Program-made: the position numbers and the translations under genes
The notes under the pieces: model-generated
Databases searched by the model: none
Told to the model about the DNA's origin: nothing
Seen by the model: only the letters and a program-made list of their open reading frames with translations
From: Persicobacter sp. CCB-QB2
GTDB lineage: Bacteria > Bacteroidota > Bacteroidia > Cytophagales > Cyclobacteriaceae
Direction: 5' to 3'
DNA length: 64,000 nucleotides
NCBI RefSeq assembly: GCF_001274635.1
Contig: NZ_LBGV01000001.1
Span: forward strand, 2,666,001-2,730,000
In this document: one piece after another, positions 1 through 10,176 of the stretch
Numbering within the stretch: position 1 is the first letter of the stretch
How the letters are laid out: every line of letters begins with the position of its first letter

Positions 1-55
1 GAGGAAGAGGAAAAAGGTAATCAGCATTTCCCAAAGAAAGGCCCTTTGAAAAGCA

Positions 56-91
56 AAAAGCCCTCAATATGTTGAGGGCTTTCTGTTTTCC
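56..91 (+). terminator. Rho-independent terminator of a gene ending before or at the window edge
   Basis: The hairpin AAAGCCCTCAA / TTGAGGGCTTT has a four-base loop and is followed by a T-rich tail. It probably ends a plus-strand gene whose 3' end lies in the first ~75 bases. Three frames close there (stops near 18, 47 and 73), so I cannot say which frame is coding and do not call the gene. Confidence 0.75.
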
Positions 92-111
92 TAAAAGTTC
101 AGAGCCTATTG

Positions 112-306
112 AATCCGAATTATGCACCGACAGACTCACCAATACACTGTTACAAGTGTTTTTCCTTTGATGTTTAACAAGCCAAATAGGGCAAACTTAG
201 TTTCTCTCTTTCGTACCCTTACCTGGAACAACCGAAACAGGGACGCTTTCTTTCATTTTTCCCGCATTGCAGCTAAAAGAGGATTATAGCATGATTAATT
301 CGGCTT
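112..306 (+). repeat. MITE-like intergenic repeat, copy A
   Basis: This is a divergent copy of the ~220-bp family described in the findings. The left end reads AATCCGAATTATGCACCG. The right end reads GCATGATTAATTCGGCTT, preceded by the conserved TTTCATTTTTCCCGC and AGCTAAAAGAGGATTA segments. The central palindrome is degraded (GCCAAATAGGGC). It sits between the terminator at 56-91 and the 3' end of the minus-strand lipoprotein gene. Confidence 0.7.
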
Positions 307-332
307 ATGAAAAAGCTTATGATTATCGCCTA

Positions 333-824
333 TTACCTGGCAATAAACTCTAATTCATGAGTGCCATAGTATCGGGGATCATCCGCACTTTCAACCCGAA
401 ATCTCACCAAAATTTTGCTTTGATTATTGGGTATTTGAGGATTTCCGCTTTCATCCACAAAAATAATTTGTGGATAAATCACATTGGCATTCTCTCCACT
501 TAATTTAATTGTATAATAGGTTCCGTTGACATACTCCCAATCTGTTCCTAAATCAAGCCCCTCAGGAACATTACTCCCATAAATCTTCCCTGAAGCTGTT
601 CGTGGGCTACTACATAAAATGGAAAGCTCAAGGTCGCTGAACAAATTATTCACATCGGACTGCGCATTTAAAGTCCAATCTCCATGAATCGCCCGGGCGA
701 AATCAGCCTCCGGCCTATCTTTTGAATCACTAGAAGTCTGAGGAGAAACAAGGGTATCATCATCCGAGCAAGAGAAGGTGAACAACAAAACACAGATTCC
801 GAGTAAATACAATAAGTTTTTCAT
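333..824 (-). CDS. Putative lipoprotein of unknown function (163 aa)
   Basis: The protein starts MKNLLYLLGICVLLF and has a lipobox (LFTFSC) with the acceptor Cys near residue 19, followed by SDDD. An Asp-rich stretch after the lipid Cys is typical of Bacteroidota lipoproteins, and those with charged +2 to +5 positions are often surface-exposed. The rest is about 140 residues without transmembrane segments and rich in beta-forming residues. I recognise no family. It stands alone: MITE copy A lies 26 bp beyond its stop codon and a 470-bp gene-poor stretch lies upstream. The start is chosen because it gives a complete signal peptide. Confidence 0.7.
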   Translation of the reverse strand: MKNLLYLLGICVLLFTFSCSDDDTLVSPQTSSDSKDRPEADFARAIHGDWTLNAQSDVNNLFSDLELSILCSSPRTASGKIYGSNVPEGLDLGTDWEYVNGTYYTIKLSGENANVIYPQIIFVDESGNPQIPNNQSKILVRFRVESADDPRYYGTHELEFIAR

Positions 825-1292
825 AATAGTGGTGTTTTAAGGTTTGGTATTTACCACCACTATTGCCAAGGGAGTGCCAGAAATCAAAAAGGCTTCTCAG
901 GAAGCTAAAACCCTATTTTCTAGAAAACGATGCTTCAACTGTGTTCAATATTAATACACTTATTGTAAAGGATCCGTACAGCTGTAACAAAAGATCCTGT
1001 TTTCAAAAACGAACATTATTAAACTACAAATCAATGAATTCCAAAACACCCACAATAAAACATTGGGAAAATTAAAATCCATTTAGCTTTTCAAGCCCAA
1101 TATCCTCCCATCGTCTACCTCAAATCCTGGAGGTTTTTAAAATCCACCTTCAGCATTTGCTACTTCAACTTATCATAAGCCTGCTTCAGCGCTCTAAATG
1201 CATTCGACTTTACGGGCGCGAACTCTATAGCCGGGTATATGCTGCTTTCGTTTAGGCTTTCGCTGGCTGAAATGACATAAAAGAGGGCATAA
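825..1292. other. Gene-poor intergenic stretch
   Basis: No convincing gene was seen. A 70-codon open frame at 863-1075 has no signal peptide, no family resemblance and low-complexity composition. The stretch presumably holds the promoter of the minus-strand lipoprotein gene. The segment 1180-1285 is less AT-rich than its surroundings and may be a decayed remnant of something, but I cannot identify it. Confidence 0.4.
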
Positions 1293-1320
1293 AAAAACCC
1301 ACCGCAATGGGTGGGTTTTT
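1293..1320 (-). terminator. Terminator of the first SusC-SusD-SusE locus
   Basis: The hairpin AAAAACCCACC / GGTGGGTTTTT has a short loop and is symmetrical enough to work on both strands. On the minus strand it lies 22 bp past the restored stop codon of the SusE-like gene (1343). That spacing supports the frameshift reading of that gene's 3' end. Confidence 0.85.
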
Positions 1321-1342
1321 GAATTCTATTATAACAGATCTA

Positions 1343-2454
1343 TTATTTCGGAGTCACTTCAAATGTTCCGGCACGCTTATCAACAACCACATTGTAGGTT
1401 CCTGTTGCTCCAACAAACAAAAAGTTTGGATCATCATGACCTTCGGCAACGATCAAATAATTCTCATCAAATGTAGTCAAAACGTTCCATCCATAACCAA
1501 CAGGCCCCAATCTTTCTGCTCAAAGCATCTGAAAGCACCATCTTGATTAAAAGTAACCTCACCTTCCCAAATTTCATGTCCTACCCATTTTAGCTCAGTG
1601 GTGGAATCCCAGTTCCAACCATGAACTGCATCACCGGTTAGATATAATATTGGCTCTGAAACAGCTTCCATTTCTATTGTTCCTGTATTTCGATCTACTT
1701 TTAAGAAATAGTATCCAGATTCTCCTAAAAATGTAAAGTTACTGTCCTCATTTGCTCCTGGTTGAGGAGCCAGTAAATCAGTCGGATAATTCGTAAAGAC
1801 ATCAACTCCTCCCAAATTTGACCCCCAATCCGGTGCTGTGAAAAATCTGAAATAAGGATAATCAGAAGATGCAAAATAAGCGATTGTCTCATAAATATTT
1901 TCTTCTCCCTTATTCGCTACCTCAACCGCCTTATTTGGATCCCAACCGCCAACAGCCTCTCCAATCATGTAAATTGATGGAAAAATGGTGGAATAGGGAG
2001 ACACTGAAAAACCAACTACTTCCGAAACTTTTCTTTCAGTTTGGTGATTCAATTGAGTGGTAACCCGAATCTCCACATCACTGGCTTGTTCGCTAGGTAA
2101 GCCAAGCCCCAAAGCCTCCACATTTAATTGACCATGAGTAAGTGAAACGAAGTTATCAGTCGTTATTCCTAAAGCACGTGTTTCAGCGAAATCAGTACCT
2201 GCTACCGCCATTTCAACAACATAATTCAACACTACAGACTGATCATAACTAATCTCTGACCACTCAACTTTTAATGCTTCATCGCCTTGTGTTTCTCTGG
2301 AAAGAACAATACTTGATCCTTCAAATGATTTGTCAAGTTTCGGAGCTCCAACAGTAGAGTCCTCCACAATTTTCGTCAACTCTTTCTCAGGACTACAAGA
2401 CCAAGTTGTTAAGACCCCTAAGAAAATAAATATATTTAAAAAATTCTTTTTCAT
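1343..2454 (-). CDS. SusE-like outer-membrane lipoprotein, reading frame broken near its 3' end
   Basis: This is a predicted surface glycan-binding lipoprotein of the SusE/SusF type. The signal peptide ends in a lipobox (TTWSC, Cys about residue 20). A SusE-type N-terminal immunoglobulin-like domain spans about residues 25-155, followed by two CBM-like domains with aromatic signatures such as GGWDPNKAVE and GWNWDSTTEL. The continuous frame ends at 1477 with an unrelated tail after QKDWG. Adding one base to the C4 run at 1505-1508 restores GPVGYGWNV and continues through DKRAGTFEVTPK to a stop at 1343-1345, giving 370 aa. That is one of twelve such breaks in this window. It is the last gene of the SusC-SusD-SusE operon and lies 10 bp after SusD. 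Confidence 0.85.
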
Positions 2455-2464
2455 GATTCAAGGA

Positions 2465-4131
2465 TTAATAATTTGGATCATTTTGTTGTGCATTAGGATT
2501 GGCAGCCAATTCTGACGCCGGAATCGGATAAAAGGCACGGTGATCAGCCAGACCACGACCATCCTTAATTCCACCTTTCCATTGCCATAAATCTTCAGCA
2601 GCTGAAGAGGTAAACTTACCCCAACGATTCAAATCCTGACGACGGTAACCTTCCCAGTAGAACTCACGACCTCTTTCATCAATCAAAAAGTTTAAAGTTA
2701 ATTGAGATTCAGAAATGTTACCTCCATTACTTCCGTATGCACGGGTTCTAATTTTATTTACCAACTCAGTTGCTGTTGCTTTAGAGCCCCACCACCGCGA
2801 AGTACTGCCTCTGCATACATCATATAGGAGTCAGCCAAGCGGAACATTGGCCAGTCAGTTGCTACAAAATAAGTTTCAGTGAAACCGTTAGAAGACCCGT
2901 CTGCGTTCTTGTTTCTGAATTTAGTTACATTCAGGCCATGAACATAATTCAGTGGATCTTTCATATCCAAATCATCATAGATCGCAAGAAAAGTGGTATA
3001 ATCCGTCATCTCCTTATCATCATCTGCCATTCCTCTCATGTCCTCGGTTTTTCCTCTCATATCACCAGCTGGTTGATCCTGGAACCAATCATAAATTTCA
3101 CGTGTTGCATGGTTTCCTCCCCATCCGGCACTACCTGCAATCCCAACATGATTTGCATAAAAGCCATTGGTACCAGCCGATATTACATATTGCGTAGCAG
3201 AGAAGCCTTTAGTATTTTCAGGGTGCAAAGGAACAGAATGAATAATTCCTTTTGCCTCCTTATTATCAGCAGAGAACAACTTCAACAAATTTTCTTCGAA
3301 GGTATAAGCAGCATTAATCTTCTCCGTAAGTGCAATTACTTCACTTAAAGAAGTTACACCGGAAACCGGGTTATCCTCCCCAGTAAAAACCTTAGCATTC
3401 AGGAACATTTTTGCTTTCACCATCCAAAGAGTTCCTTTGTCCATACGACCATACTCTGCCATATTCGCTTCAGGAAGCAATTCTTCGATAGCATTTAATT
3501 CCTCAATTACGAAGTTAAATAACTCCTTTTCTGAAACCGGTGTTGGATAAGCCTCATTAGAGAACTCGGTAATAATCGGTAACTTTCTGTAGAAATCAAG
3601 CCCATGGTAATAAGAGATCGCACGGATCAATCTGGCTTCAGCACGCATCTGCGCAACCTGCTCTTTCAAAGATCCCTGACCTCTCTCGTCTAATTTCGCA
3701 TCGCTGGATTGGGACAAGAACTCATTAGACAAGGCTATCATATAGAATAATCTATAGAACATACCAGCCACATACTGGTTATCGGCAGACCACTGCCCAT
3801 TTTGCAATGGAATCAATCCACCATCACCCCAGGCATTCATGGCCTCACCGGTAGGCAATTCCTGAAGGTTCCAATAATTTCGCAAGTAAGAAGACATACC
3901 ACCATCAGGAATAGTAGACACATCACTTTCATTATCATCACCTTTCTGACCTGCTACATGGTAGCCTGCATATAATTTACCCAATACCTGCTCGTAGCCG
4001 GTGATATCTTTAAAGACATCCTGCTCAAAATCCAGGTTCGGATCAATAGGATTTACATCCAAATCGCCAACGCAAGAAGAAAACATTGCAACAAAGGCGA
4101 TAACAAATAATCTTTTTATATTGATTTTCAT
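2465..4131 (-). CDS. SusD-like (RagB/SusD) lipoprotein, reading frame broken
   Basis: This is a substrate-capturing lid lipoprotein for the neighbouring SusC channel. The signal peptide with lipobox (AMFSSC, Cys about 20) is followed by VGDLDVNPIDPN, as in the intact paralogue at 11697-13331. The frame is split at the C4 run 2787-2790 (plus strand). Upstream it reads AEAVLRGGG then runs off into a short tail. Downstream, VNKIRTRAYG continues to YPIPASELAANPNAQQNDPNY, the usual SusD C-terminus. Adding one base gives one frame of 555 aa, against 544 aa in the paralogue. The conserved FLIDERGREFYWEGYRRQDL block is intact in the downstream part. The stop is 10 bp before SusE, and the SusC remnant lies 12 bp upstream. 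Confidence 0.9.
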
Positions 4132-4477
4132 TATTTCAAAAAATTAGAAGCCAACATTAAGACCTAAAAGGAAAGTAGTCGGACGAGGATAGATATTATT
4201 ATCAATACCTGAGAATACCTCTGGATCCAAACCGGAATAATTAGTGGCTGTAAGAAAATGAAACACAATATTTTAAAATATAACAGAAACAATATTGTTG
4301 TGCACTATTGGTATGGCTTGATTATTGGATATTTATCCTTTGATTGCTAAAATCTATCATTTTTGACAGAAGAAGACATTGAAGGTTATTTTACGACAAT
4401 TATTTGAAAATTAAGACATACAGAATTTAGCCTTTAGTAAATCTAGAGGCTTTATTCCATTCTAAAAGGCAGCTTCT

Positions 4478-5961
4478 TTAAGCGGCAGATATAATTTTTT
4501 TATATCGTGTTTTTTCCTTTTTAATTTTTATTTCATTTAATCGTTTTCCTATTTTATGCAAATTATATGCTGTAATTCCCAGGGCTACATAATTTCGAAA
4601 TTGCTCAGGAGATCTATTTGGACACCTATCTAACCCTCTATTCTCCAATTCATTGATGTTAGATTCTATAGCAGAGTGCGCATTTTTTAATAATTTAAAG
4701 GGTTTACTCTTTTCTTCAGCCTCTTCCGTTTTATTTCGTTTACCTAGTTTAGGCATTATCAACTGCAAATCAGGGAAAACTTCCTGAATTAACGCTTTAT
4801 TTTCTTTTGAAGAAAATCCTTTATCTGTACTCCAAGATGATACTAATTGATATTTTTCTAGTACTCGATCAATAATATCCATAATCGAATCTCTGTCTGA
4901 TAAATTATCCCCAAGACAATGATCAACAATAAGCCCAAATTGATCTGTTGTGACAAATAACTTTTTCCCTATTTCAATTGGGGGCGTTTCTTTCCCTTTT
5001 TTATCCATTCTGTGAAAGGAAGATAGAGGGAATAGACTTTTTCTGATGCTGGGATTTTCTCTTGGCCAATTATTCTTCGCTCCAACAAGTTTATATGTTT
5101 TTCAAACATCAACTTAAACCACTCAACTTTAATAAGAACCAACAGTGTCTTTTGGTCAATAAGCAATGCCGGCATATCTTTTTCCCAAAAATCAGCAACC
5201 TTTTTGTATAGTGATTTTGCTTTATTCAAATATGCCTGGCAAGCTTCAATTTCATTTTTAGCTTTATTTTTCCCACCTGCTGAGGTAGCTCTCCCAAAAG
5301 ATCTACAGAGTGATTTTAATTTACTTGATTCGCTTTTTACTTCTCTCCAACCTTTTACTTTATGCTGTTTTGCTATTTCACCGATCATATTTAGGCATTT
5401 GCGACCAGCTTCAAAAAGTAATACATAATCCGATGGAAAAGTCGTATTTGTTTCAACAACAAAACTATCTGTTTTTAAGGATAATGGATCCGAGTCTTTT
5501 TTTTTAAATATACCATGTCCAAATTCAACAATAACAGCATTAATTTTTTTTAGTGTTTCATCATCAACCAAGCTAACATTATCATAAATATTTTGAAAGG
5601 TATATTCATCCACTGATTCACCAGCAAGACCAAGATTAATTTGTTTTCCCAGCATCCTTCGAACCAAAACGTTATAATTTGCCAAATTTAGAAGATCATC
5701 GTATGATAAATTCTGACACAATCGTAATTGAGCCAAAACAAAAACTTCCCATAATCCCATCCCTTTCCTTCCTGAAGTCTGACTAGTCCCAATGGCCTCT
5801 TGCAAAAGTTTTTCTATGCGAACACTAATTTCCTTATTCATGTAGATCGCTTGAAGAGCCCGTAATAAATTAACAATATGATCTCGTGTGTTGCTAGGAA
5901 ATTGAACCTCACTTATAGGTATTGTGTTAATTTTGAGTTGTTGGGTGAATCCGCTGCGCAT
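4478..5961 (-). CDS. ISNCY-family transposase in two overlapping frames (494 aa if joined)
   Basis: This is a DDE transposase. The upstream frame (4969-5961) has an N-terminal DNA-binding-like region and the first acidic motif in KTDSFVVETNTTFPSD. The downstream frame (4478-5008) has STDKGFSSKEN (second acidic motif) and the ISNCY signature HSAIESNINELENRGLDRCP followed by NYVALGITAYNLHKIG. The frames overlap by 40 bp in a -1 relationship. The joint TEWIKKGKETPPIEIG is obtained either by -1 slippage on A AAA AAG (4996-5002) or by adding one G at 4994-4996. I cannot decide between them: insertion sequences often use such slippage, but this window also has many single-base losses. The N-terminal start is uncertain. 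Confidence 0.85.
4996..5002 (-). promoter_or_regulatory. Possible -1 ribosomal frameshift heptamer A AAA AAG in the transposase
   Basis: In the upstream frame the codons read ATA AAA AAG GGA. This places a canonical bacterial -1 slippery heptamer exactly where the two transposase frames must be joined. Slipping back one base gives GGG AAA GAA ACG, which is the downstream frame. The alternative is a lost G in the adjacent GGG run. Confidence 0.45.
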
Positions 5962-8900
5962 AGTTAAAAAAAGTATGAGTTTTGAGCCTTAAATGAGTGT
6001 TATCCGTGTATTACGATTAAATAAAAGCATTTTCTTTGACTTTTTCGAAAAAACTCATTTTCAATTATCACTAAAAATCGATGATATTAGGCCTATATAA
6101 ACGATTTTAGAGTTTTCGGACAAGCACTAATTAGAGATTACAAACAGGTTCTGGCCAGTGGCATAAACTCTCATATTTGTTTTCTCCATGCCGAAGAATG
6201 AATCGAAATTGTATCCAATGGTAATATTATCCATTCTGAAAAAGTCTGCATTTTCAATCCAGTGCGAGGAGAATGCTCTCTGGTTGTCCGTATACAAAAA
6301 CTGCGTATCACCAGAGTTGGCCATTTTATTAGACAGCGCCTGAGTAGTAGGGTTATACACCATGTTCCAGTTCTGACTTCCCTGAGCCACCTGATTGTAA
6401 ATCTGAGCACCTAACTGCAAACGACCGCTTAAGCTCAAATCCCAGTTTTTATAGCTCACTTTAGTATTTAAACCGATCAGGTAATTAGGAACGGAGCTAC
6501 CGTAGTGTACCAAATCCTCAGAGTTGATAATACCGTCTCCATTTTGATCCACATAAACCCCTTCCAAAGGATTTCCAGCCTGATCATAAACCTGCTCATA
6601 TACGTAGAAGGCATTTACAGAACGACCTACGCTATTCATTTGAATAAAACGTCCATCTCCGATCTCACCCGTTGGAACACCAGCATAAGATGGGTCATCA
6701 ACAGCGGTTAATTGAGTAATTTCATTCTGATTGTAAGTAAGGTTAGCACCAACTTCCCAGTAGAAATCATCCGTCATTACCGGAATACCCAACAAGTTCA
6801 CTTCAAAACCCTGATTCACCAATGAACCAATGTTTGATACAATTCTGTCCGAGAGGTTTGTACCGGCAGCAACTGTAATCGTGTTGATCAAATCATTCGT
6901 AGTTCTGTGATACACATCAAAGGAACCTCTTAATCTCTGCTCCATCAACACAAAGTCAATACCCATGTTAATGTTAGTTGTTTCCTCCCATTTCAGGTTC
7001 GGATCCAAACCATTCGGACGGTATGTATTGAACCATCTGTCTCCAAAGACGTATCTTGCACCATTATCTGAAAGCGTATAAGTTGCATAACCTACATAAT
7101 CGTTTCCGGAAATATCTTGCTGGCCTGTGATACCCCAACCTGCACGCAGCTTCAATTCGTTAACAAAATTACTACTTTTCAGGAATGCCTCTTCATGGAT
7201 TTTCCAACCTGCAGCTACAGATGGGAAAGTACCCCAACGGTTATCCGCATTGAATCTGGAAGTTCCATCCTGACGAACAGTACCTGTTAACAAGTACTTA
7301 TCAGCAAAAGTATAGTTAAATCTTCCGTAGAAAGACACTAAGTAGTTCTCTCCGGCAAATGGAAGGTCTTGCAACGGTACAGGACGTGCGTTATCAAAAT
7401 CATTCTTAAAATTATGACCTTCATTTAAGAAATGCTGCCATGAATAACCACCCATGATATCGAAACGGTGCTTACCTACTTCTTTATCATACTTAGCAAA
7501 CAAATCAAATACAGTATTTGACTTATCCTGAGAATAAATATACTGCTCACCAAAGAATGCTGGAGACTCATCATCAGAGTTTGCCCCGATATAGGCAAAA
7601 GAAGCATCTCTTGAAGTCCATTTCTCTCCACGGCTTTTTGCAATATCCACCCCAATATTCATATTCACAGACAAATCAGGAAGGAAGTGTAATTTATAAT
7701 CCAGTCCTAAATTTCCAATGAAACGATTAACGTCAGAACGATCATCCACCTGATTTAACATTGAAACCGGGTTAGTCGGAGTAAATGCCTTTGGATTTCC
7801 ACCGTTATCTAACCATTGCCAATAACCACCCCACTGATCAGTTCCAGAATAAACTGGTTGTGTTGGGTCAAAGCCTAAAGCTGCACCGATAGCACCTTCA
7901 TTGGCAAATTGATTCTTCACAAAAGTTCCTTTTGTGCTTAAATTCACTTTTAAATGATCATCTAAGAAGGTAGGATTCAAGTTCAAACCTAGGGAAACAC
8001 GTTCAATATTAGATGTTTCCAATACACCATTTTGATTGCTATAACCAACAGACAATCGGTATGGTAAAGCCTCAATACCACCTGAAATACTTACGTTATG
8101 GTCTGTTCCGAAAGCTGGACGATAAATTTCATCCTGCCAGTTAGTATTCGCCTCTCCCAAAGCAGCGATTGCTGAAGGATTATTCTCAATCACTGGGTTA
8201 TCTACACCATACAATTTATTAACCAAACCACGGTATTCATCAGCTCCATATACCTCAATTCTGTTTGAAGTTACACCTACTGAAGCGTTAGCTGAATAAT
8301 CAACTTTCACACGGTTACTGCCTTTTCCTGTTTTGGTGGTAATAATGATTACACCATTAGAGGCACGAGAACCATAAATTGCGGTAGCGGAAGCATCTTT
8401 CAAAATAGTGAATGACTCGATATCGTTCGGGTTAATGGTTGCCAATGGGTTGGCCATACCATTAATTCCATCAGAAGCTACTGGTACGCCATCTACAACG
8501 ATCAAAGGATCATTGGAAGCCGACATAGAAGCCCCACCACGAATACGGATAGTAGCGCCAGCACCCGGAGCACCACCCGCTGTGGTAATCTGAACACCGG
8601 CCGTTTTACCTACGATCAAATCCTGAGGGGAAGTAATCGCTCCTTTGTTCAAATCTTCAGCGGTAATCGCTTGTACAGACCCCGTAGCATCCTGCTTTTT
8701 CACGGAACCATAACCGATAACCACTACCTCTTCCAGATTGGTTACATCCGTAGCAAGTTTCACATCAATTCTTGTTTGTGTGCCCACCGGAATTTCAGTT
8801 GGAGAATATCCGACGAATGAAACAACCAGAACATCCTGATTTGACGCCTCCAACTGGAAAGCACCATTAAAGTCAGTGATAGTACCGGAAGCAGTACCTT

Positions 8901-9258
8901 TGATTAGCACGTTAGCCCCAGGGATGGGCTCATTGTCCTCTGCCGATGTTACCGTCCCGGTAATCATCTTTTGTGCAAATGCTGCCACCGAAAACAAGGT
9001 GAAAAGCACAGCCAGCGAGAACGTTCTACGCAATTGGTAGTATTTTGTCATAGCTGTTGGTTGAAAATAGTTTTATTGGACTTTATTAAAAAAATGTAAA
9101 AAGTAAGTTTTGAGCATTTTTTGCGAAATAATCTGATTTCAGGTCTTTTTTTAAAAAGTTTTAAAAACAGGAGTCCTTTGTCAGTAATTATTTATACAAT
9201 CTTAAAAAAGATTTAAGTCAGAATCTCCGCACGATATAGAGTATTTAGCAAAAAAAGG

Positions 9259-9285
9259 CCGCAATCGTTTTCGGGCAGATCGATT
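9259..9285. promoter_or_regulatory. LacI-type operator-like site upstream of the disrupted SusC
   Basis: The core CCGCAATCGTTTTCGGG at 9259-9275 lies about 210 bp upstream of the SusC start. The half-site CGCAATCG is followed by a partial inverted half-site CGATT at 9281-9285. Nearly the same core (CCGCAATCGTTTACGC) occurs about 175 bp upstream of the second SusC at 16503-16518. LacI-family regulators in Bacteroidota bind sites of this general form. The shared site is what the sequence shows; the regulator is inferred and is not encoded in the window. Confidence 0.5.
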
Positions 9286-9881
9286 AAAACAATAGCAATT
9301 TTCAACACCAAGAAACCCCTGAAATGTAAATACCAGCAATAATATTGGTTGATTATTAACAATTCTTTAGTCAAAAAATGAGAACCTTCGCCTTTTCCCC
9401 TAAAAAATGAGATATTTTTAGCCTTACTGCGGATTTTTCAAAAAACCGGGAATTAATTTAACCTTAAACAATAGCCTGAGGCTCATTCCAAATTTTAAAA
9501 AAACACCTCCTTAAATTAAAATTCCAATAATAAGTCTATTCCTCTATTATCAATTTTAATATTGAGTCATTTTAAGGTTCCATAAGGACATTACTATCCG
9601 GCGCTATCAGTGATTAAAGCTCAATATTGGAAGTCTAAGAAGCGATCGGTCAAAAAATAGAAGTCCGGCTGCGGTTTCTTGACTTTAAGGGGTTCATCAT
9701 TAATTCTGACATCCGGCCACAGCCGAATAAGACCATAATTTGGACTTTCGTAATATCTTCAAAAAATAGGAAGTAAAATTTCAGCCCCATCATTTGCTTA
9801 GACCGCTGCTTGTTTAAAAAAATGTATATACCCTGCGCCCCCTAAACTTGTTTTTTTTAATATCAGATAAAGTAGAATTAA
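9286..9881. other. AT-rich intergenic region without recognisable genes
   Basis: This is about 600 bp of AT-rich sequence with poly-A/T tracts between the operator-like site and MITE copy B. Short segments such as AAAAAATAGAAGTCC and AAAAAATAGGAAGT recur here and near 16448. No coding frame with a family resemblance was seen. Confidence 0.4.
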
Positions 9882-10100
9882 AACTGAGTAATTCGCTGTT
9901 AGCTTTCGTTAGTCTCAAAAAAGAACCTGTCATCGATTTATTGCTATCTATATTACTGAAATATCAAAAACCCCAATTCGGAGAACTAACTTTCTCCTCA
10001 TTCCTCTACCGCCTTGGCAAAAAACTCGAAACAGGAAGTTATTCCTTCATTTTTCCCGGCAAGTGGTAAAAAGAGGATTTAACCATTAATAACTCAGGTT
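9882..10100 (+). repeat. MITE-like intergenic repeat, copy B
   Basis: A strongly conserved right half contains CTTTCTCCTCATTCCTCT, AAAACTCGAAACAGGAAG, TTCCTTCATTTTTCCCGG and AGAGGATTTAA, ending near ACTCAGGTT. The left end, AACTGAGTAATTCGCTG, is a weak match to the family end. The central palindrome is reduced to CCCCAATTCGGAG. It lies 25 bp before the SusE terminator at 10126-10148. A 73-codon frame across this copy is coincidental. Confidence 0.65.
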
Positions 10101-10125
10101 ATATAGGAATAGCTCAGAAACAAAA

Positions 10126-10148
10126 AAAACCGCCACTAGGGCGGTTTT
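10126..10148 (-). terminator. Terminator of the second SusC-SusD-SusE operon
   Basis: The hairpin AAAACCGCC / GGCGGTTTT is followed on the minus strand by a run of eight T. It sits 29 bp beyond the SusE stop codon. Confidence 0.85.
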
Positions 10149-10176
10149 AAAAGAAATGCGATAAGGTATTAAATGC

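Larger units (their letters stand above)
4245..6127 (-). mobile_element. ISNCY-family insertion sequence (1883 bp) inside a SusC gene
   Basis: The element is flanked by the direct repeat TAATTAG (4238-4244 and 6128-6134), a 7-bp target-site duplication. Excising the element with one repeat copy restores the SusC reading frame exactly. The ends are only loosely inverted (left GGCTGTAAGAAAA, right read inward GTGCTTGTCCGAAAA), so the family is assigned from the transposase. It carries one transposase in two overlapping frames, read in the same direction as the disrupted gene. Non-coding ends are about 230 bp (left) and 165 bp (right). Confidence 0.85.
4144..9051 (-). pseudogene. SusC-like TonB-dependent receptor interrupted by an ISNCY insertion
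   Basis: This encodes an outer-membrane TonB-dependent transporter of the SusC/RagA family. Residues 1-26 form a signal peptide. A carboxypeptidase-regulatory-like domain follows (ITGTVTSAEDNEPIPGANV), then a plug with LEEVVVIGYGSVKKQDATGS, then the barrel. The open frame stops at 6127 after GQNLFVISN. The missing 3' end (YSGLDPEVFSG through FLLGLNVGF, stop 4144-4146) lies on the far side of the insertion sequence at 4245-6127. Removing the element and one 7-bp repeat gives an uninterrupted 1005-aa protein. The truncated 974-aa product lacks the last beta strand and terminal Phe, which are needed for barrel assembly, so it is probably non-functional. Confidence 0.92.

Noticed and set aside
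863..1075. 70-codon open frame on the plus strand
   Set aside because: No signal peptide, family resemblance or start context; composition is typical of random AT-rich sequence.
1343..4131. SusD and SusE frame breaks as evidence of gene decay in the IS-disrupted locus
   Set aside because: The same kind of break occurs in unrelated loci including the ABC-F gene, so a sequencing or assembly cause is more likely; only the IS insertion is taken as real damage.
9848..10069. 73-codon open frame overlapping MITE copy B
   Set aside because: It is a chance translation of the repeat; other copies have stops or shifts in the corresponding frame, so no protein is conserved.
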